Shown one piece after another: positions 1-5,458 of a stretch of DNA of 8,484 nt. How positions within the stretch are numbered: position 1 is the stretch's first letter; each line of letters opens with the position of its first letter. Under the pieces are notes generated by a model. The model saw nothing but the letters and a program-made list of their open reading frames with translations, did not search any database and was not told the origin of the DNA. Source of the stretch: an uncultured Methylophilus sp. (lineage in GTDB: Bacteria > Pseudomonadota > Gammaproteobacteria > Burkholderiales > Methylophilaceae); NCBI GenBank assembly GCA_936943315.1, contig CAKZJM010000250.1, forward strand, positions 1 through 8,484, given 5' to 3'. The translations under genes and the position numbers were made by a program.

Positions 1-678
1 TTTATCAATCCGAACGTAAAGGGTTTATACATGCCTGATGGCATTGCCGCCTATGACGTCAAAGGCCAAACTTATCTGGTGATGGCGAACGAAGGCGATT
101 TCCGTGAGGATGATGGTGACCGCTCTAATGCGAGCTCATTGGGTGTGACAGGCGATCTGGCCAATATCCGCGTTTCCAATACCGACTCGTCCGCCAGTGA
201 TTTATACGCGGCAGGCGGCCGTTCTTTCAGTATTCGTGATGCCGACGGCAATCTGGTGTACGACAGCGGCGATATTCTGGATAAAGAAGCATTTGCACGC
301 GGCATTTACGATGACGCCCGCAGCCGCGACAAAGGCGTGGAGCCGGAAGGCGTAGACTTGTTCACGTTGGGTGGCCGTACCCTTGCTGCGGTAGGCCTGG
401 AAAGAACGCTTAAAGGCGCGATTGCCTTGTTTGATATCACTGACCCGACCAAAGTCAGCTTTATCGATATGATCGTGTCTGACGGTGACCTGGCCCCAGA
501 AGGGTTAGTGGCGTTTGAAAAGAATGGTGCCATTTACCTGGCCTTTGCCAACGAGGGTTCTAATACCACTTCATTGTTCAAGGTGAGTGCCGTGCCTGAG
601 CCGGGTTCTGCCGCCATGTTGGGCCTGGGCCTGGTGGCCATGGCAGCGCTACGACGTCGTCAGCAATCATCGTTGTGA
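1..678 (+). CDS. choice-of-anchor I family protein with PEP-CTERM sorting signal (5' truncated)
   Basis: The reading frame is open from base 1, so this is the C-terminal part of a longer secreted protein; the ATG at 31 is internal. Choice-of-anchor I features are visible: GLYMPDGIAAY followed by ANEGDFRED near the left edge, then DKGVEPEGVD, then APEGLVAF and FANEGSN. These resemble the repeated propeller-like blades of that family. The C-terminus is a complete PEP-CTERM signal: VPEP at about 592-603, a short hydrophobic Gly/Ala/Leu/Met segment, then the basic cluster RRR before the stop. Such tails are recognised by an exosortase (EpsH/Xrt) and tether or release proteins at the cell envelope, often with exopolysaccharide. 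The protein should therefore be exported and surface-processed. Enzymatic activity cannot be assigned. A strong terminator follows 6 nt after the stop, so it ends its transcription unit. The family call is confident; the function is unknown. Confidence 0.85.
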   Translation, partial: FINPNVKGLYMPDGIAAYDVKGQTYLVMANEGDFREDDGDRSNASSLGVTGDLANIRVSNTDSSASDLYAAGGRSFSIRDADGNLVYDSGDILDKEAFARGIYDDARSRDKGVEPEGVDLFTLGGRTLAAVGLERTLKGAIALFDITDPTKVSFIDMIVSDGDLAPEGLVAFEKNGAIYLAFANEGSNTTSLFKVSAVPEPGSAAMLGLGLVAMAALRRRQQSSL

Positions 679-684
679 TTCATG

Positions 685-723
685 CAGCCAGGCAGTTCAA
701 CCTGCCTGGCTGTTTGTTTTTTT
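685..723 (+). terminator. Rho-independent terminator after the PEP-CTERM gene
   Basis: A perfect 11-bp stem (CAGCCAGGCAG at 685-695 with CTGCCTGGCTG at 702-712) has a 6-nt loop and is followed by TTTG and a run of seven T (713-723). It separates the surface-protein gene from the cytochrome gene. It also shows that the in-frame ATG at 682 cannot be the cytochrome start, because that ATG lies just upstream of the stem. Confidence 0.93.
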
Positions 724-741
724 ACCAAAGGCTTGCCTGCG

Positions 742-770
742 TTTCCTGTCCTGTCTTTCTGCGTTATAAT
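742..770 (+). promoter_or_regulatory. putative sigma70 promoter of the cytochrome c gene
   Basis: A perfect TATAAT at 765-770 has a weak -35 candidate, TTTCCT, at 742-747 with 17-bp spacing. Transcription would start near 777, giving a leader of about 30 nt before the ATG at 808. The -10 overlaps the left arm of the inverted repeat 761-793. The weak -35 suggests an activator or modest strength. Confidence 0.5.
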
Positions 771-793
771 CGCGTGGACATTTTTTATAACGC
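761..793. promoter_or_regulatory. inverted repeat around the cytochrome promoter -10 and start site
   Basis: GCGTTATAA at 761-769 and TTATAACGC at 785-793 are perfect 9-bp inverted arms separated by 15 nt. The left arm contains the TATAAT -10 element. The right arm lies just before the ribosome binding site (GGGA, 797-800). Because the left arm is upstream of the expected transcription start, a DNA-binding dyad is more likely than an RNA hairpin. No binding protein can be named. Confidence 0.45.
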
Positions 794-807
794 AACGGGA
801 CACGGAT

Positions 808-1311
808 ATGGCGGGTTACAATCAGAATTCAAGCATTAAAGAATTAATTATTGCGATTCCAGGAGCCATTGTTGGCTTTACTTTGCTGGTTTCGCTACTG
901 GCTTATCTTTTTGGTGTGGTGGGTGGTGAAAAAGCCGAGCCTTCAAAAGAGGCGACAGAAGCCGCTGATCAAAAAGTCGTTGAGTTAATCAAGCCTGTGG
1001 CCACGGTGGAAGTGGCTGAAGCAGCCGGTGCGCACGTAGAAAAAAGTGGCGAAGAGATTGTGAAAGGCGTTTGTATCGCTTGCCACGGTGTCGGTGCATT
1101 AGGTGCGCCAAAAATTGGTAACGCCGGTGACTGGGGCCCACGTATTTCACAAGGTTACGAAACACTGGTGAAACACGCGATTGAAGGTATCCGCAGCATG
1201 CCAGCGCGTGGCGGTAATGCTGAGTTGTCAGACCATGAAGTGGCAGATGCCGTGGCTTACATGGCTAATCAGGCAGGTGCAAAGTTTGACGCTGCCAGCT
1301 TGAAAAAATAA
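808..1311 (+). CDS. membrane-anchored class I cytochrome c (cytochrome c5-like)
   Basis: This is a 167-residue monohaem cytochrome c. Residues about 13-38 form one hydrophobic segment that probably serves as an uncleaved membrane anchor. An Ala/Glu/Val/Lys-rich linker (about 41-85) follows, then the haem domain with CIACH at 89-93 as the covalent haem site. M131, in the context SMPARGG, is the likely axial ligand, which is typical of the cytochrome c5 type. The haem domain would face the periplasm and carry electrons in respiration; the partner oxidase or dehydrogenase cannot be told from here. The start at 808 is chosen because GGGA at 797-800 sits 7 nt upstream. The longer frame back to 682 would cross the promoter and the preceding terminator region. 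The gene is monocistronic, with its own promoter and a terminator 16 nt after the stop. Haem-protein identity is certain; the c5 subclass is likely. Confidence 0.92.
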   Translation: MAGYNQNSSIKELIIAIPGAIVGFTLLVSLLAYLFGVVGGEKAEPSKEATEAADQKVVELIKPVATVEVAEAAGAHVEKSGEEIVKGVCIACHGVGALGAPKIGNAGDWGPRISQGYETLVKHAIEGIRSMPARGGNAELSDHEVADAVAYMANQAGAKFDAASLKK

Positions 1312-1327
1312 TGTAGCGCAAGACGAG

Positions 1328-1355
1328 AAGCCGCTTGATCCAAGCGGCTTTTTTT
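1328..1355 (+). terminator. Rho-independent terminator after the cytochrome c gene
   Basis: The stem AAGCCGCTTG (1328-1337) pairs with CAAGCGGCTT (1341-1350) around a 3-nt loop and runs into seven T (1349-1355). It lies 33 nt before the apaH start, so apaH needs its own promoter or read-through. Confidence 0.92.
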
Positions 1356-1388
1356 ATGGGTAAATCTGTTTTTAGGCAAAGCTAAACC

Positions 1389-2228
1389 ATGGCGAGATAT
1401 GCAATTGGGGATATTCAAGGCTGCTACCATTCCCTGATGCATTTGGTTGAACAGGTAGATTTTCAGCCTGGCCGCGATACCTTATGGCTGGTGGGTGACC
1501 TGATCAACCGCGGTACAGGTTCACTGGCGGTGCTGCGCTGGGTGTTTGCGCATCGTGAGCATGTTAAGACTGTGCTGGGTAATCACGATTTACATACAAT
1601 TGCCGTGGCGCATCACATCAAACCGCCGCACCGGTTTGATACTTTGTCGGAGTTGTTGTCTGCCGCAGATAGTGCTGAACTATTGCAGTGGTTGCGTCAG
1701 CAGCCTTTGATGGTGCTAGAGAACGATTTTGCCATGCTGCACGCCGGGTTATATCCGCAATGGCGTTTGCCTCAAGCCAGGGCGTTGGCGGGCGAGGTTG
1801 AGGCGGTGTTGCAATCACCAGACTATGTCAGCTTTTTACAGCAGATGTACGGGAATCAACCCGCCGCATGGAACGACGCATTGACCGGCATCGACAGGTT
1901 GCGTGCGATTACCAATGCCTTCACGCGCATGCGGCTACTGGATGCAGACGGGGTGATGGAATTTGCCTTTAAAGGCGAACTGCCTGATATTCCGGCAGGG
2001 TATATGCCCTGGTTTATGGCGCCAGACCGGCAATCTGCGCACGACACACAGGTTATATTATTTGGGCATTGGTCTGCCCTTGGCTTGTATCAGGGGCATG
2101 GTGTGATGGGCCTGGATACTGGCTGCTTGTGGGGCCGACAGCTGACGGCGTATTGCCTGGAGACCGGCCAAATCACTCAGGTGCCATTAGACCCGCGTGA
2201 TCAGCCGCTCAGTGCCGGCGGCGATTAG
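1389..2228 (+). CDS. apaH: bis(5'-nucleosyl)-tetraphosphatase, symmetrical (ApaH)
   Basis: This cytoplasmic metallophosphatase of the PPP family splits diadenosine tetraphosphate (Ap4A) symmetrically into two ADP. In other bacteria ApaH also removes Np4A-type caps from RNA, so it links stress nucleotides with RNA turnover. The metal-binding motifs appear in the family order: GDIQGC (7-12), GDLINRG (36-42), GNHD (64-67), H118 in MLHAGLYPQW, and H227 in FGHW. The blocks TNAFTRMR and LDTGCLWG are also characteristic of ApaH. The length of 279 residues is normal. The ribosome binding site is weak: an AGG at 1374-1376 lies 12 nt before the ATG, which is nevertheless the only sensible start because it gives the classic MARYAIGD beginning. 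A transporter gene follows after 11 nt and is probably cotranscribed. The usual apaG/rsmA neighbours are absent. Confidence 0.97.
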   Translation: MARYAIGDIQGCYHSLMHLVEQVDFQPGRDTLWLVGDLINRGTGSLAVLRWVFAHREHVKTVLGNHDLHTIAVAHHIKPPHRFDTLSELLSAADSAELLQWLRQQPLMVLENDFAMLHAGLYPQWRLPQARALAGEVEAVLQSPDYVSFLQQMYGNQPAAWNDALTGIDRLRAITNAFTRMRLLDADGVMEFAFKGELPDIPAGYMPWFMAPDRQSAHDTQVILFGHWSALGLYQGHGVMGLDTGCLWGRQLTAYCLETGQITQVPLDPRDQPLSAGGD

Positions 2229-2239
2229 CTTTTGACACG

Positions 2240-3019
2240 ATGCTAGACTATGCCCTGGTTATCCTCGCTGCTTTTGGCGCCGGTGTGGTTGATGCCATGG
2301 TGGGCGGAGGTGGGCTGGTGACCGTCCCAGCCTTGCTGACCGGTTATCCACATACCTCGCCAGTGCTGCTACTTGGCACCAATAAGTGTTCTAGTGTGTT
2401 TGGTACGAGTGTGGCAGCCTGGCGGTATAGTCGCTATGTGCGGCTGGAGTGGGCCTGGTTGCTGCCTGCTACCATGGTGGCCTTCTGTGCAGCCTGCCTT
2501 GGCGCATGGACACTGACCTGGCTTGCACCGGATTTTTTGCGCAAGCTGTTGCCTGCGGTGTTGTTGCTGGTACTCATCTACACGCTGAATGCGCCACAAT
2601 TTGGTCTGGCTCAGATGATCTCGCCATATTCCTCACGGCAGCGATGGATGATTGCGCTGGGTATGGCGACCGCGATAGGCTGGTACGATGGTTTTTTTGG
2701 TCCTGGCACGGGTAGTTTTTTTATTTTTATACTGGTGCGCTATTTAGGGCAGGATTTTCTACACGCTTCGGCGTCTGCCAAGGTGCTCAATGCGGCTACA
2801 AACCTGGCGACATTGCTTGTGCTGGGTCTGAGTGGCGCGGTATGGTGGCAGCTTGGCTTGGCCATGGCAGTTGCCAATGTCTGTGGCAGCCTGTTGGGGA
2901 GCGCGCTAGCGCTCAGACATGGCAGTGCGCTGGTGCGCAAGGTGTTTATCTTTGTGGTGTCACTGTTGCTTTTGAAAGCGGCCTGGCAGGCGTATCTAGC
3001 GCCTGTTAACGCGATCTAG
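2240..3019 (+). CDS. TSUP (TauE/SafE) family membrane transporter, YfcA-like
   Basis: This inner-membrane protein of 259 residues has about eight hydrophobic segments spread over its whole length. The two-repeat layout of the TSUP family is visible. The first half has VDAMVGGGGLVTVPALL followed by GTNK. The second half has the matching DGFFGPGTGSFF followed by ASAKVLN. Family members export sulfite, sulfonates or other organosulfur anions. The substrate here cannot be deduced, and YfcA-type members are mostly uncharacterised. The ATG lies 11 nt after the apaH stop without a clear Shine-Dalgarno sequence, suggesting cotranscription and perhaps translational coupling with apaH. The functional link to Ap4A is not obvious. 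No hairpin terminator is evident after the stop. The neighbouring olsA gene converges on it. Confidence 0.93.
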   Translation: MLDYALVILAAFGAGVVDAMVGGGGLVTVPALLTGYPHTSPVLLLGTNKCSSVFGTSVAAWRYSRYVRLEWAWLLPATMVAFCAACLGAWTLTWLAPDFLRKLLPAVLLLVLIYTLNAPQFGLAQMISPYSSRQRWMIALGMATAIGWYDGFFGPGTGSFFIFILVRYLGQDFLHASASAKVLNAATNLATLLVLGLSGAVWWQLGLAMAVANVCGSLLGSALALRHGSALVRKVFIFVVSLLLLKAAWQAYLAPVNAI

Positions 3020-3262
3020 TTGTCTTTCCAGGCGGTGCTTGAGAAGCGCTGTTGGGTATCTCTCAACTAGCCACGCTGAGTGCGGGGATGATAGAGGTCA
3101 CCCTCAGTGCTGGCTTGTATGTTTCGTTTCGCTAAGCGGTCAATTGCTGATGTGATCTTAACGACCACTCTATTTCTGCTGGGCTGTCTACCATGCATAA
3201 CGCAAAAATTCCCCTCCTACAGCAACGACTGAAACAGTGTTTTCCCTCACTTAGCGTGTGAA
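3020..3262. other. convergent intergenic region without recognisable gene or terminator
   Basis: These 243 nt separate the 3' ends of the transporter (+) and olsA (-). I find no GC-rich hairpin followed by a T-run on either strand, so transcription end here must be Rho-dependent or use a weak structure. Two short frames share the ATGCAT at 3193-3198: 22 codons on plus (3193-3261) and 43 codons on minus (3198-3067). The minus one has a GGAGGGG motif upstream but with about 12 nt spacing. Neither resembles a known protein. Confidence 0.4.
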
Positions 3263-4045
3263 TCAGGCTTGCTGGCTTGGCACTGCAACCTCAGATGGCC
3301 ATGGCAGGGCGGCGATGATTTCTGTTCTGGTATATGTTGCCAGTGCTTGCCTGTCAAATCGGTCAGCGGCAATCGGAGTGCAAAAATGTAGATGTACCCG
3401 CGGCGTTTGCATGCTCAAAAAGGCCTGCATAGAGGCAATCATTGAGGTGTCGCCTGCATAGGCAGCATCCAGGTTAGGCTTGCCATCAGGCAAGGGATAG
3501 TGGATTGCGAACGGAATCACCGTGGCTTGGGCGTCGATGGCTGACTGAATCAGGCTGCTTTTAAAGGGCAATACCTGCTGCCCGTCGGTCGTCGTGCCTT
3601 CGGGAAACACGCACAGATTATCCCCCAGCTTGATGGCCTGCGTGACGACCTTGAGCACACGCGCCGCATCGCGCTGTCTGGTACGGTTAATAAAGATGGT
3701 GCCTGACTTTTTTACCAGATAGCCAAATACCGGCCAGTCCTTGATTTCCAACTTGGCCACAAAGCGCACGGGGATCAGGCTATTTAAGGCATGGATATCT
3801 GCCCAAGACACATGATTGGCGACAAACAGCACATGCTGGCTTGATGCGACGGGTGGATGACCACTGACAGTCAGTTGTATGTTGAAGCAGCGCAGTAACT
3901 TTGCACACCACCATTTGATGAGGCGTTGACGGCCATGCCCGCCGCATATTGGCAATACCAGTGCTGCCAATATGAGGCCTGTCAGTGTGTGGAGAAAGAT
4001 GCGGGCGATGCGCCAACTACGTGTGAGAAAATTGGTTTTGGGCAA
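3263..4045 (-). CDS. olsA: PlsC-family O-acyltransferase, probable lyso-ornithine lipid acyltransferase (OlsA)
   Basis: This membrane-associated LPLAT/PlsC acyltransferase has 260 residues. The catalytic HX4D motif is NHVSWAD with H78 and D83. It is followed by FINR (118-121), FPEGT (147-151) and VIPF (176-179), the four blocks of the family in order and at normal spacing. A hydrophobic N-terminal segment (about 15-35) probably anchors it to the inner membrane. The family moves an acyl chain from acyl-ACP or acyl-CoA to a hydroxyl acceptor. Placement directly behind olsB points to lyso-ornithine lipid rather than lysophosphatidic acid, giving the complete ornithine lipid. The start is TTG at 4045, one nucleotide past the olsB TAA (4049-4047). 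An in-frame stop lies three codons upstream of the TTG, so translation is probably coupled to olsB. If the OlsA assignment is wrong, the alternative is a general 1-acylglycerol-3-phosphate acyltransferase. Confidence 0.85.
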   Translation of the reverse strand: MPKTNFLTRSWRIARIFLHTLTGLILAALVLPICGGHGRQRLIKWWCAKLLRCFNIQLTVSGHPPVASSQHVLFVANHVSWADIHALNSLIPVRFVAKLEIKDWPVFGYLVKKSGTIFINRTRQRDAARVLKVVTQAIKLGDNLCVFPEGTTTDGQQVLPFKSSLIQSAIDAQATVIPFAIHYPLPDGKPNLDAAYAGDTSMIASMQAFLSMQTPRVHLHFCTPIAADRFDRQALATYTRTEIIAALPWPSEVAVPSQQA

Positions 4046-4046
4046 C

Positions 4047-4832
4047 TTATTTCAAGAAATGCGCAGCATATCTGGGATTGATTCGTGATAGCGGTAACAA
4101 TACCAGCATATCTGCCGTATTGAAAGCCGGGTCCCAGGCCGGTTCGCCGCAGATGTAAGCACCCAACCGCAAATAACCTTTGACCAAAGGCGGGCAAGTC
4201 ACAGGCAGTGATTGATCCAGTGCTTCAATCGGTAAGGGGTTGTGCGGAAAAACGCGGTATTCGGCAGGGGACAAGTAATCTTCACGCAAGTTGTTGAACA
4301 GCGAAGCTGCGGTGTGGCCACCGTCATGCATAGAGATGCTGGCGCAGCCTATCATGTATTCATATTGGCGTGCCATCATGTATTTGGCCAAGCCCGCCCA
4401 TAACATGGTGATGGTGCCGCCAGTGCGGTAATCGGCATGCACGCAGGCACGCCCCACCTCTACCATACGGTCTGACAATGGGGCCAGGCGGCTTAAATCA
4501 AACTCACCCGCCGAGTAGTAGCCCCCAGCCAGCATGGCCTGCATGGGGTTCAAAATGCGGTAGGTGCCCACCACTTGCTGGGTGGCATCATCTCGCACCA
4601 GTAAATGGTCACAAAACCCATCAAAGCCATCAACATCGAGTCCTTGCTGACTTTTGATTTGTGCACCCATTTCTTCGGCAAACACTTGATAACGCAAACG
4701 TTGCGCTTCCATGATTTCTTCTGCGCTGGTAGCGAGTGCCACGCTCAGTGTGCTGCTCGGTTGACGAGACTGGGCTGGGGATTGAATCTCTGGCTGATAT
4801 ACGCCGTGTTCCTGCAGATTGCGTTCTAACAT
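4047..4832 (-). CDS. olsB: L-ornithine N-acyltransferase, GNAT-like (OlsB)
   Basis: This 261-residue protein of the OlsB/Acetyltransf_5 group is related to autoinducer synthases and GNAT enzymes. OlsB joins a 3-hydroxyacyl chain from ACP to the alpha-amino group of ornithine, giving lyso-ornithine lipid, the first step of ornithine lipid synthesis. Visible family blocks are RLRYQVFAEEMG (45-56), CDHLLVRD (74-81), VGTYRIL (88-94), VEVGRACVHADYR (124-136), SISMHDGG (165-172) and LVKGYLRLGAYICGEPAWD (216-234). The start chosen is ATG at 4832, because AAGGAG (4845-4840 on the minus strand) lies 7 nt upstream. A GTG one codon earlier would leave only 4 nt. olsA follows after a single base. Upstream are a -10 element and four 11-bp-spaced units resembling a PhoB box, so phosphate-starvation induction is likely. 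The N-terminal about 30 residues are polar and poorly conserved in appearance. Confidence 0.9.
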   Translation of the reverse strand: MLERNLQEHGVYQPEIQSPAQSRQPSSTLSVALATSAEEIMEAQRLRYQVFAEEMGAQIKSQQGLDVDGFDGFCDHLLVRDDATQQVVGTYRILNPMQAMLAGGYYSAGEFDLSRLAPLSDRMVEVGRACVHADYRTGGTITMLWAGLAKYMMARQYEYMIGCASISMHDGGHTAASLFNNLREDYLSPAEYRVFPHNPLPIEALDQSLPVTCPPLVKGYLRLGAYICGEPAWDPAFNTADMLVLLPLSRINPRYAAHFLK

Positions 4833-4862
4833 CACGCGACTCCTTGATTGAGGGTTAGCGAG

Positions 4863-4868
4863 ATATTA
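4863..4868 (-). promoter_or_regulatory. -10 element of the olsBA promoter
   Basis: TAATAT, read on the minus strand at 4868-4863, lies 10 nt downstream of the last PhoB-like unit and about 30 nt upstream of the olsB ATG. No good -35 hexamer exists at 17 bp (ACCAAT). This is expected when PhoB replaces -35 recognition. Confidence 0.55.
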
Positions 4869-4878
4869 GAAGTGTCAC

Positions 4879-4918
4879 ATGAATGATTGGTGATATTACT
4901 GTGACAGTTGTGTGACGG
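4879..4918 (-). promoter_or_regulatory. putative PhoB (Pho) box upstream of olsBA: four 11-bp-spaced units
   Basis: Read on the minus strand, four 7-mers lie at an exact 11-bp period: CCGTCAC (4918-4912), CTGTCAC (4907-4901), ATATCAC (4896-4890) and CATTCAT (4885-4879), with 4-nt A-rich or T-containing spacers. The known PhoB box consists of CTGTCAT-type 7-mers repeated every 11 bp. The first two units fit very well and the last two keep TCA[C/T]. The -10 begins 10 nt further on, as in PhoB-activated promoters. PhoB/R itself is not in this window. Confidence 0.75.
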
Positions 4919-4938
4919 TGATTGGGGTGAAATAAAAC

Positions 4939-4967
4939 AAAAAGAGCAGCCTGAAGCTGCTCTTTTT
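4939..4967 (-). terminator. Rho-independent terminator of the kinase-lipoprotein unit
   Basis: A perfect 12-bp stem (AAAAAGAGCAGC at 4939-4950 with GCTGCTCTTTTT at 4956-4967) has a 5-nt loop. On the minus strand it ends in a T-run and lies 15 nt after the lipoprotein stop. It insulates the olsBA promoter from upstream transcription. The A-tract also makes it potentially active on the plus strand. Confidence 0.92.
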
Positions 4968-4982
4968 AGGGTTGCCAGTCAC

Positions 4983-5441
4983 TTAGTGTGAAACGCGTGA
5001 AGTGCCGCCGTTTTCTACAATACGCACACGGTCGCCTGCGTTAAATTGTTCATCCGCTTCCTGCACAATTGCCACCAGGCCACCCCCATCGAGTTTGACC
5101 GTGATCTCAAGAGCGTTTTTGCGTGTCACGGCTTCTTCAGCAGCTGAGCCTGCCAAACCACCGGCCACTGCGCCCAGAACGGCACCAATCATGCTACCTC
5201 TGCCGCCACCGATAGAACTACCGGCAATGCCACCAACCGCGCCACCCGCAATCGTGCCCACAGGGGACTTGGTCCCTTCCAGTTTCACCGGGCGTACACT
5301 CTCAACGACGCCAGTTTTGATGGTTTGGACACGGCGGGCTTCGTCACGTGAATAAACGCTGCCAGAGTTGGAGCTGGCGCATGCGCCTAAAATACCAGTG
5401 ATCATTGCAATCGCAATCCAGTGTAATACACGTGTTTTCAT
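4983..5441 (-). CDS. glycine-zipper outer-membrane lipoprotein, SlyB-like
   Basis: This 152-residue exported lipoprotein has a signal peptide (1-20) ending in the lipobox LGAC with C21 as the lipidated residue. Serine and not aspartate is near +2/+3 (C-A-S-S), which favours outer-membrane sorting. Residues about 63-100 form a Gly/Ala-rich glycine zipper with GxxxG spacing, such as GGAVGGIAGSSIGG. This is the Rick_17kDa/glycine-zipper-2TM core of SlyB and related 17-kDa antigens. The C-terminal part (about 108-145) looks like a small beta domain with GDRVRIV. Family members support outer-membrane integrity and are often stress-induced; SlyB itself is in the PhoP regulon of enterics. A strong ribosome binding site (AGGAG, 6 nt before ATG) lies in the 17-nt gap after the kinase stop, so the two genes are probably cotranscribed. 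The family is clear; SlyB orthology is not proven. Confidence 0.88.
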   Translation of the reverse strand: MKTRVLHWIAIAMITGILGACASSNSGSVYSRDEARRVQTIKTGVVESVRPVKLEGTKSPVGTIAGGAVGGIAGSSIGGGRGSMIGAVLGAVAGGLAGSAAEEAVTRKNALEITVKLDGGGLVAIVQEADEQFNAGDRVRIVENGGTSRVSH

Positions 5442-5458
5442 TATTCTCTCCTATGATG

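Noticed and set aside
733..738. TTGCCT as -35 for the cytochrome promoter
   Set aside because: The spacing to TATAAT (765-770) is 26 bp, too long for sigma70.
682..807. N-terminal extension of the cytochrome gene starting at ATG 682
   Set aside because: It would run through the preceding terminator and the TATAAT promoter. The ATG at 808 has a proper GGGA site and gives a clean membrane anchor.
3067..3198. 43-codon minus-strand frame starting at the ATG ending at 3198
   Set aside because: A GGAGGGG motif lies upstream, but the spacing (about 12 nt) is too long, the product resembles nothing known, and no terminator or promoter supports it.
3193..3261. 22-codon plus-strand frame in the convergent gap
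   Set aside because: It is very short, has no ribosome binding site and no recognisable homology.
4873..4906. Inverted repeat TGTCACA...TGTGACA as a CRP/FNR-type operator
   Set aside because: The arms are 20 nt apart, too far for one dimer site. The regular 11-bp direct repeats on the minus strand explain the same bases better as a PhoB box.
5002..5355. 117-codon plus-strand frame opposite the lipoprotein
   Set aside because: It is a Pro/Ser/Thr-rich shadow of the Gly/Ala-rich glycine-zipper gene on the other strand.
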